The notes under the pieces were generated by a model. That model did no database searches. It was not told where the DNA came from and saw only the letters and a program-made list of their open reading frames with translations. Source: Roseivivax marinus (GTDB taxonomy: Bacteria > Pseudomonadota > Alphaproteobacteria > Rhodobacterales > Rhodobacteraceae). Taken from it: a stretch of DNA of 64,000 nt. This document shows, one piece after another, positions 58,323-64,000 of this stretch. A program made the position numbers and the translations under genes. Positions within the stretch are counted from its first letter, which is position 1. Every line of letters begins with the position of its first letter. The stretch lies in contig NZ_FOAI01000004.1 in NCBI RefSeq assembly GCF_900109705.1, positions 62,001 to 126,000 on the forward strand, written 5' to 3'.

Positions 58323-58337
58323 GAACATTTGCCGAAC
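58323..58337 (-). promoter_or_regulatory. LexA (SOS) box upstream of uvrD
   Basis: GAACATTTGCCGAAC on the plus strand, i.e. GTTC-N7-GTTC on the minus strand, a perfect match to the alphaproteobacterial LexA consensus. It lies 41 bases before the uvrD ATG. Confidence 0.8.
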
Positions 58338-58378
58338 GCCGCCTTTATCTCGGCGGCCGGAGGCGCTATCTTCGCGCC

Positions 58379-60757
58379 ATGAGCAGCTTCGACGAAATGG
58401 ACGCCTTCGAGGGCGCGTCGCTCGCCTCGCGCGCCATGCAGGCCCGGCCGACCCCGTATCTGGACGACCTGAACCCCGCGCAGCGCGAGGCGGTCGAGAC
58501 ACTGGACGGACCGGTGCTGATGCTGGCCGGGGCAGGGACGGGCAAGACCAAGGCGCTGACCGCGCGAATCGTGCACCTGCTGAACACCGGCCGGGCGCGT
58601 CCGAACGAGATCCTGTCGGTCACGTTCACCAACAAGGCCGCGCGCGAGATGAAGGACCGCGTGGGCCGGATGCTGGGCCAGACGGTGGAGGGGATGCCGT
58701 GGCTCGGCACCTTCCACGCGATCTCGGTCAAGCTCCTGCGCCGCCATGCCGAGCTGGTGGAGCTGAAGTCGAACTTCACCATCCTCGACAGCGACGACCA
58801 GCTCCGGCTGATGAAGCAGCTCATCGCGGCCTCCAACATCGACGAGAAACGGTGGCCGGCGCGGCAGCTGGCGAACGTCATCGACGGCTGGAAGAACCGC
58901 GCGATCACGCCCGACAAGATTCCCGCGGCCGAGGCCGGCGCGTTCAACCACGAGGGCCCGCGGCTCTACGCGGAATACCAGGCCCGCCTGCGCGAGCTGA
59001 ACGCCGTCGATTTCGGCGACCTGCTGCTGCACTGCGTGACCATCTTCCAGACCCACGAGGACGTGCTGGCGCAATACCAGCGCTGGTTCCGCTACATCCT
59101 CGTGGACGAGTACCAGGACACCAACGTCGCGCAGTACCTGTGGCTGCGGCTGCTGGCGGCGGGTCACAAGAATGTCTGCTGCGTGGGGGACGATGACCAG
59201 TCGATCTACGGCTGGCGCGGCGCGGAGGTGGGCAACATCCTGCGCTTCGAGAAGGATTTTCCCGGCGCCCACGTGGTCCGCCTGGAGCAGAACTACCGCT
59301 CGACCCCGCACATCCTCGCCGCAGCGTCTTCGGTCATCGAAGGCAACCAGGGCCGTCTGGGCAAGACGCTCTGGACCGAGGCCGACGAGGGCGAAAAGGT
59401 TCGCCTGATCGGCCACTGGGACGGCGACGAGGAAGCCCGCTGGGTCGGCGAGGAACTGGAGGCGATGCAGCAGGGCACGCGCGGGATGCGGCCCTACAGC
59501 CTCGACGACTGCGCCATTCTCGTGCGCGCCTCGCACCAGATGCGCGCCTTCGAAGACCGCTTCCTGACCATCGGGCTGCCCTACCGGGTGATCGGCGGCC
59601 CCCGGTTCTACGAGCGGATGGAGATCCGCGACGCCATGGCCTACTTCCGGCTGGTGGTGTCGCCCGATGACGACCTCGCCTTCGAGCGCGTGGTCAACAC
59701 GCCCAAGCGCGGCCTCGGCGACAAGGCCCAGCAGACCATCCAGCGCATCGCCCGGGACCGCAGCGTGAACCTCGTGGAGGGCGCGCGCATCGCGGTGTCC
59801 GAGGAAGCGATCCGCGGCAAGGGCGGCGCGGCGCTGCGAGTGCTGGTGGACGATCTCGACCGCTGGGGCCGGCTGACCGGCGATCCGGACCTGACCCACA
59901 TGGAACTGGCCGAGCAGGTGCTGGACGAAAGCGGCTACACCGCGATGTGGCAGAACGACAAGACGCCCGAGGCGCCGGGCCGGCTGGAGAACCTCAAGGA
60001 ACTGATCAAGGCGCTCGAGGGCTTCGAGAACCTGTCGGGCTTCCTCGAGCACGTGGCGCTGGTCATGGACAACGAGACCGAGGCCGAGGGCGCCAAGGTG
60101 TCGATCATGACCCTGCACGCGGCCAAGGGCCTTGAGTTTCCCGCCGTGTTTCTGCCGGGCTGGGAGGACGGGCTGTTCCCCTCGCAGCGTTCGATGGACG
60201 AGCAGGGGGTCAAGGGCCTCGAGGAAGAGCGACGTCTCGCGTACGTCGGCATCACCCGGGCCGAGGAGGTCTGCACGATCTCGTTCGCGGGTAACCGCCG
60301 GGTCTTCGGCCAATGGCAGAGCCAGCTGCCCTCGCGCTTCATCGACGAGCTCGACGAGGCGCACGTGGAGGTGCTGACCCCGCCGGGGCTCTATGGCGGC
60401 GGCTACGGGGCGGCGGGCATGGCGGCGAGCGCCTCGCCCGAGATCATGGCGCGCCAGCAGAGCGACCTGCATGACCGCGCGAGCCGCGCGGACGTCTACA
60501 ATTCGCCGGGCTGGCGGCGGCTGCAATCCCGGTCGGGCGAGCGGCCGGTGAGCCAACCGCGCGAGAGCAAGACCCAAGTGATCGACATGAACGCCGTCGC
60601 CGCCTACGTGATCGGTGAGCGGGTGTTCCACCAGAAATTCGGCTATGGCGCGGTCGCCGCGATCGAGGGCGACAAGGTCGAGGTCGACTTCGAAAAGGCA
60701 GGCACCAAGAAGGTGGTCTCGCGCTTCATCTGCGCCGCCGACGACGTGCCCTTCTGA
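58379..60757 (+). CDS. uvrD: DNA helicase II (UvrD/PcrA family)
   Basis: 792 residues from the ATG at 58379 (MSSFDEMDAFEGAS). SF1A helicase: Walker A GAGTGKTKAL, motif Ia SVTFTNKAAREMK, motif II LVDEYQDTN, motif III VGDDDQSIYGWRGA, motif IV LEQNYRST, motif V TLHAAKGLEFPAVFLPG and motif VI YVGITRAEE. A C-terminal Tudor-like domain (FGYGAVAAIEGDKVEVDFEKAG) binds RNA polymerase in PcrA. It acts in mismatch and nucleotide excision repair. The LexA box upstream predicts SOS induction. Confidence 0.95.
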   Translation: MSSFDEMDAFEGASLASRAMQARPTPYLDDLNPAQREAVETLDGPVLMLAGAGTGKTKALTARIVHLLNTGRARPNEILSVTFTNKAAREMKDRVGRMLGQTVEGMPWLGTFHAISVKLLRRHAELVELKSNFTILDSDDQLRLMKQLIAASNIDEKRWPARQLANVIDGWKNRAITPDKIPAAEAGAFNHEGPRLYAEYQARLRELNAVDFGDLLLHCVTIFQTHEDVLAQYQRWFRYILVDEYQDTNVAQYLWLRLLAAGHKNVCCVGDDDQSIYGWRGAEVGNILRFEKDFPGAHVVRLEQNYRSTPHILAAASSVIEGNQGRLGKTLWTEADEGEKVRLIGHWDGDEEARWVGEELEAMQQGTRGMRPYSLDDCAILVRASHQMRAFEDRFLTIGLPYRVIGGPRFYERMEIRDAMAYFRLVVSPDDDLAFERVVNTPKRGLGDKAQQTIQRIARDRSVNLVEGARIAVSEEAIRGKGGAALRVLVDDLDRWGRLTGDPDLTHMELAEQVLDESGYTAMWQNDKTPEAPGRLENLKELIKALEGFENLSGFLEHVALVMDNETEAEGAKVSIMTLHAAKGLEFPAVFLPGWEDGLFPSQRSMDEQGVKGLEEERRLAYVGITRAEEVCTISFAGNRRVFGQWQSQLPSRFIDELDEAHVEVLTPPGLYGGGYGAAGMAASASPEIMARQQSDLHDRASRADVYNSPGWRRLQSRSGERPVSQPRESKTQVIDMNAVAAYVIGERVFHQKFGYGAVAAIEGDKVEVDFEKAGTKKVVSRFICAADDVPF

Positions 60758-60766
60758 TCCCGCGGA

Positions 60767-60786
60767 GCGCGCCCGGTCGGGCGCGC
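60767..60786. terminator. GC hairpin between uvrD and the hydrolase gene
   Basis: An 8-bp stem GCGCGCCC / GGGCGCGC with loop GGTC, nine bases after the uvrD stop. The neighbouring genes converge here. Confidence 0.5.
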
Positions 60787-60878
60787 GCCGTCCCTCTCGT
60801 CCGCGGCCCTGTGGGCCGCGGCCTCGGCGCCCGTGGCGGCGTGACGTGAGCCGGTGGTGAGCGGCGCGTGTTGAGTTG

Positions 60879-61829
60879 TCAGTTCTGCGGGCTGGGCACC
60901 CAGCCGGACCCGGCGGTCGCGGCCCGGCGGGGCCGGAGCCGGGCCCAGCGGGGATCGGTGTCCTCGGGCAGAATCGTGCGGAGCCGGTCGAAGGACAGCC
61001 GCGCTTCGAGAAGCGCGCGGTAGAGCGGGAAGGCCCCCGGCCGCAGGTAGGGCGACCAGTGGCAGACCCGTCGCGTGGCCGGTGCGACCCGGTGCCCGGC
61101 CCGCCCGAGGGCCGCGAGCGTGTCGCGGTGATCGAGCTGCAAGGTCAGCGCGTTGGGCGCGGAGAGCCCGCCACGCCCGATGACCGCATCGCCGCGCCGT
61201 GGGGCCGGCACGAACAGCTCCAGCAACAGGTCGAAGAGGTCGTTCTCGCGGCTGGTGACGGCCAGCACCCGCGCGCTGCGGCCGGCTGGACTGGCGAGCG
61301 CCGCGCGGGCGGTGGCGGCGAACTCGGCCGGGGCGAGCAGGATCGCCCAGTCGAGGCTGGGCCGTTCGGACCGGGCCAGCGCGTCGAGTATCACCCGCGC
61401 GCCGAGGGAATGGCCGATGGCATGCACGGGCCGGACCGGATCGGCGGCACGGAACGACGCGACGAGGCTGGCGAGTGCCGCGCCGGCCCCGGCCGCCCCG
61501 CGATAGGCCTGCCAGATCGAGCCGCGGGCGGGCCACCCGACCGAAACGTGCAAGCCGCGGTTCGCGTCGGCCCGGGCCGCGCCCAGGTGCCGCGGCCAGC
61601 TGACCAGCCGCGGATCGGCGCCGGCAGCGCGCGGTGCCTCGGAGAAGATGGTGTCGTGGGGACAATGGCCGGCGACCCCGGGCGCATACTTGAAGCCGTG
61701 GACCATCAGCGTGACCGGCCCGTGTCCCACCCGCGGGTCGCGCAGCGCGGTGCGTATGGCTGCGTCGAGCGGGCCGCCCGCCTCGGGGACCGGCGCGCCG
61801 TCCCGGACCGTGATGCGAAGAACGGGCAT
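60879..61829 (-). CDS. Alpha/beta hydrolase
   Basis: 316 residues from the ATG at 61829 (MPVLRITVRDG), GGAG eight bases ahead; a GTG at 61844 is less likely. VTLMVHGFKYAPG is the oxyanion-side strand and AIGHSLGARVILDAL the nucleophile elbow (Ser in GHSLG); the acid and His residues are less clear. No signal peptide. Substrate unknown. Divergent from the SAM-II-controlled metZ. Confidence 0.8.
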   Translation of the reverse strand: MPVLRITVRDGAPVPEAGGPLDAAIRTALRDPRVGHGPVTLMVHGFKYAPGVAGHCPHDTIFSEAPRAAGADPRLVSWPRHLGAARADANRGLHVSVGWPARGSIWQAYRGAAGAGAALASLVASFRAADPVRPVHAIGHSLGARVILDALARSERPSLDWAILLAPAEFAATARAALASPAGRSARVLAVTSRENDLFDLLLELFVPAPRRGDAVIGRGGLSAPNALTLQLDHRDTLAALGRAGHRVAPATRRVCHWSPYLRPGAFPLYRALLEARLSFDRLRTILPEDTDPRWARLRPRRAATAGSGWVPSPQN

Positions 61830-61918
61830 GGTCGACAGCTCCACTACATCTTGTGTGTGGGCGCTATCGTGGCACCGTGACGGTAACGTTGCGGTGACGT
61901 GACAGGGCGATGAACACC

Positions 61919-61947
61919 TTGACGGCGCGACAATCTGGCACTACCGA
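61919..61947 (+). promoter_or_regulatory. Candidate promoter of the metZ leader
   Basis: TTGACG (61919-61924), a 17-base spacer and TACCGA (61942-61947). The -35 is strong and the -10 poor, but the implied start site would fall almost exactly at the 5' edge of the riboswitch. Confidence 0.45.
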
Positions 61948-61953
61948 CCGCCG

Positions 61954-62006
61954 CGTGGCGATTTGTTACCGGATTGCGGGCCACGTTAAACATGCCGCTA
62001 AAGAGG
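61954..62006 (+). ncRNA. SAM-II riboswitch (metA motif)
   Basis: P1 stem CGTGGC (61954-61959) with GCCACG (61980-61985), loop GATTTGTTACCGG, then TTAAACATGCCGCTAAAGAGG, which supplies the pseudoknot strand and the invariant GCTAAA-AGG tail. Spacing and conserved bases match SAM-II aptamers, which bind S-adenosylmethionine and repress methionine-synthesis genes in alphaproteobacteria. A terminator hairpin follows at 62018, then metZ. Confidence 0.93.
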
Positions 62007-62017
62007 TCATACGGAAG

Positions 62018-62053
62018 AGCCCCTTCTGCGTGACCGCGGAACGGGGCTTTTTT
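62018..62053 (+). terminator. Intrinsic terminator of the SAM-II leader
   Basis: AGCCCC / GGGGCT with extended inner pairing (TTC/GAA across a bulge), followed by six T. It starts 11 bases after the aptamer, so SAM binding probably favours termination before metZ. Confidence 0.85.
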
Positions 62054-62089
62054 CATGCCGCGGCCGGGATCGCGGCAGAGGAGACGATC

Positions 62090-63283
62090 ATGAAAGACAC
62101 CGGACAGGACACCCGCCGCGCCCGCACCAAGCTGGTGCACGGCGGCACCAAGCGCAGCCAGTGGGGCGAGCTGAGCGAGGCGATGTTCCTCACGCAGGGC
62201 TTCGCCTACGACAGCGCGGCGCAGGCCGAGGCGCGCTTCCAGAAGGCGGGCGAGGACGAATACATCTACGCCCGCTACGGCAATCCCACCGTGCGGATGT
62301 TCGAGGAGCGCATCGCGCTGCTCGAGGGCGCCGAGGATGCCTTCGCCACCGCCTCCGGCATGGCGGCGGTAAACGGCGCGCTGGTGTCGATGCTGAAGGC
62401 GGGCGACCACGTGGTCGCGGCGCGCGCGCTGTTCGGGTCGTGCCTCTACATCCTGCAGGACGTCCTGCCGCGATACGGCGTGGAGGTCACGCTGGTCGAT
62501 GGCACCGACCTCGACCAGTGGAAAAAGGCCCTGCGGTCGGACACGCGGTGCGTGTTCTTCGAGTCGATGTCGAATCCCACGCTCGAGATCGTCGACATCG
62601 AAGCGGTGTCGGACCTCGCGCATTCCGTGGGCGCGACAGTGGTCGTGGACAACGTGTTCTCGACGCCGATTTACTCGAAGGCCATCGCGCAGGGGGCGGA
62701 CGTGGTCGTCTACTCGGCGACCAAGCATATCGACGGACAGGGGCGCACACTGGGTGGCGTGATCCTCGGCACGCAGGAGATGATCCGCGGCACGGTCGAA
62801 CCCTACATGAAGCACACCGGCGGATCTCTCAGCCCGTTCACGGCCTGGGTGCTGCTCAAGGGCATGGAGACGTTGGACCTGCGCGTGCGCGCCCAGACCG
62901 AGACCGCGGGCGTTCTGACCGCACGGCTCGAAGGGCACCCCAAGCTGACCCGCGTGATCTATCCCGGCTCGGCGTCCCACCCGCAGGCGGAGCTGGCCGA
63001 CCGGCAGATGGGGGCGGGCGGCACCATGCTTGCCTTCGAGGTCGCCGGCGGCAAGGACGCGGCCTTCGCCGTTCTCGACGCGCTCGAGGTCATCCTGATC
63101 TCGAACAACCTCGGCGACGCCAAGTCCATCGCGACGCACCCGGCCACCACCACCCACTCGCGGCTCGCTCCCGAGACCCGCGAGGAGCTGGGAATCACCG
63201 ACGGGCTGATCCGGCTGTCGGTGGGCCTCGAGGATGCCGAGGACCTCGCCGAGGACCTTCTCGGCGCCCTTTCGCGGGTCTGA
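62090..63283 (+). CDS. metZ: O-succinylhomoserine sulfhydrylase
   Basis: 397 residues from the ATG at 62090, with AGAGGAG just ahead; the open frame further upstream only translates the riboswitch. Cys/Met metabolism PLP enzyme: K212 in VVYSATKHIDGQG, GNPTVRMFEERIALLEGAEDAF, FFESMSNPTLEI. The N-terminus HGGTKRSQWGELSEAMFLTQGF is MetZ-like. It makes homocysteine directly from O-succinylhomoserine and sulfide. Controlled by the SAM-II riboswitch in its leader. Confidence 0.95.
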   Translation: MKDTGQDTRRARTKLVHGGTKRSQWGELSEAMFLTQGFAYDSAAQAEARFQKAGEDEYIYARYGNPTVRMFEERIALLEGAEDAFATASGMAAVNGALVSMLKAGDHVVAARALFGSCLYILQDVLPRYGVEVTLVDGTDLDQWKKALRSDTRCVFFESMSNPTLEIVDIEAVSDLAHSVGATVVVDNVFSTPIYSKAIAQGADVVVYSATKHIDGQGRTLGGVILGTQEMIRGTVEPYMKHTGGSLSPFTAWVLLKGMETLDLRVRAQTETAGVLTARLEGHPKLTRVIYPGSASHPQAELADRQMGAGGTMLAFEVAGGKDAAFAVLDALEVILISNNLGDAKSIATHPATTTHSRLAPETREELGITDGLIRLSVGLEDAEDLAEDLLGALSRV

Positions 63284-63294
63284 GGCGATCCGTC

Positions 63295-63330
63295 GCACCG
63301 GCGGCCTGGCCGCCGGTGCAGGGGTATTTT
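63295..63330 (+). terminator. Terminator downstream of metZ
   Basis: An 11-bp stem GCACCGGCGGC / GCCGCCGGTGC with loop CTG, followed by AGGGGTATTTT. The GTATTTTC tail resembles the elements at 5216 and 53615. Confidence 0.7.
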
Positions 63331-63426
63331 CATCCGGAACACGTCCCCGTGCGTAAGAGCCTCGAAAATGGAAATTTCGGCCGCTGCGCCTAGATGCACG
63401 ACGGTACGAGCCTTGGAGGCCCCTCA

Positions 63427-64000
63427 ATGAACGTTCATCTGCCAGAGTTCGACAGAGAGCCCAGCCGAGACGAGGCCGAGGCGGCCCTGCGGCTGCTTCG
63501 GCACTGGGCGGACACGGCGGAGTCCGCCGAGATCGATGCGCTCGACCCCGCCATCGCGCGTCTGCTGTCCGGCAAGGTCGACTACCCCGCGCTGGAGCGC
63601 CGCTACGACCACGAGTTCGACGCCGACGACGCCTATCGCCGCACGCTGCCCGATCTGCAGAACGGTCCGGCCTCGCTGATCCGCGGCGCAAAGCGGTCGA
63701 TCCAACATGTCGGTATTTCGAACTTCCGCCTGCCGCTGCGCTACCGCACCCGCGACAACGGCGCCCTGGTGCTCGAGACCAGCGTCACCGGGTCGGTCAG
63801 TCTCGATGCGGACAAGAAGGGCATCAACATGAGCCGGATCATCCGGTCGTTCTATGCCCATGCCGAACAGACCTTCAGCATCGGCACGGTCGAAGCCGCG
63901 CTCGACGACTACAAGCAGGACCTCGAGAGCTTCGACGCCCGGATCGCGCTCGCGCTGCGCTTCCCGATGCGGGTGGAAAGCCTGCGTTCGGGGCTCGAAG
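63427..64000 (+). CDS. folE2: GTP cyclohydrolase FolE2, partial
   Basis: The first 191 codons; the gene continues past the window edge. FolE2 (type IB) signatures: SIQHVGISNFRLPLRYRT, LETSVTGSVSLDADKKGINMSR, RIIRSFYAHAEQTF. It makes dihydroneopterin triphosphate from GTP for folate and, in contrast to FolE, does not need zinc, so it often replaces FolE in low zinc. No clear Zur box is seen in the 140 bases upstream. Confidence 0.93.
   Translation, partial: MNVHLPEFDREPSRDEAEAALRLLRHWADTAESAEIDALDPAIARLLSGKVDYPALERRYDHEFDADDAYRRTLPDLQNGPASLIRGAKRSIQHVGISNFRLPLRYRTRDNGALVLETSVTGSVSLDADKKGINMSRIIRSFYAHAEQTFSIGTVEAALDDYKQDLESFDARIALALRFPMRVESLRSGLE

Noticed and set aside
61910-62089. Extended N-terminus of MetZ (60 extra codons)
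   Set aside because: It would translate the SAM-II aptamer and terminator. The ATG at 62090 has a strong ribosome site and gives the normal length.
63331-63426. Zur operator before folE2
   Set aside because: Only an imperfect GAAA...TTTC dyad is visible; it does not match Zur sites well enough.

Overview
The window is G+C-rich, gene-dense DNA from an alphaproteobacterium, most likely a Rhodobacteraceae (roseobacter-group) chromosome. The basis is gene content and order: xdhABC next to a BMP-type nucleoside ABC transporter, ctaC-ctaB-small ORF-ctaG-ctaE, hisS-hisZ-hisG with a short HisG, a Tad locus with an OmpA-like lipoprotein in the CpaD position, a SAM-II riboswitch ahead of metZ, an alphaproteobacterial SOS box (GAAC-N7-GAAC) and a CtrA-type box (TTAA-N7-TTAA). 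No genus is claimed. I saw no rRNA, insertion sequence, prophage, integrase or CRISPR array.

Layout. 1-7.8 kb (minus): purine salvage and catabolism, i.e. xanthine dehydrogenase xdhA-xdhB-xdhC overlapping a nucleoside ABC transporter (ATPase and two permeases, the last cut by the window edge). 8.0-15.8 kb: a small membrane protein, dnaE, slyX, then hisS-hisZ-hisG. 15.9-26.8 kb (minus): a Tad/Flp pilus locus reading flp, flp, cpaB, cpaC, OmpA-like lipoprotein, cpaE, cpaF, tadB, tadC, tadD, a second TPR lipoprotein and prepilin peptidase. 27.2-32.4 kb: lytic transglycosylase, FAD-linked oxidoreductase, metallo-hydrolase, GNAT and M16 peptidase. 32.4-38.3 kb (minus): cytochrome aa3 oxidase subunits II and III and assembly factors, SURF1, then thrC translationally coupled downstream. 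38.5-44.4 kb (plus): tldD, dprA, topA. 44.5-47.7 kb (plus): 3-oxoacid CoA-transferase scoA and scoB with a LOV photosensor gene between them, then a small GNAT and a YciA thioesterase. 47.7-52.8 kb (minus): hisB, hisH, a PP-loop ATPase, hisA, hisF and hisE, with two small secreted-protein genes on the opposite strand. 53.2-64 kb: two tandem tRNA-Gly(GCC), pyruvate carboxylase, a CtrA-box hypothetical, SOS-box uvrD/pcrA, an alpha/beta hydrolase, riboswitch-controlled metZ and the start of folE2.

Most of the window is core metabolism and is ordinary. The points that stand out are: (1) xdhB carries an in-frame insert of about 64 codons that contains a copy of a short repeat also present between genes; (2) hisS has an internal low-GC block with foreign-looking codon use and about 40 apparent extra residues; (3) a LOV sensor with an apparently degenerate phospho-acceptor site sits between the two subunits of one enzyme; (4) two closely spaced pairs of perfect palindromes share an ATTTTA-NN-TAAAAT core with GC arms; (5) DprA has a linker of about 150 residues; (6) a PP-loop ATPase overlaps hisH inside the histidine operon. 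Comparisons with usual family lengths rest on memory of those families, not on a search.
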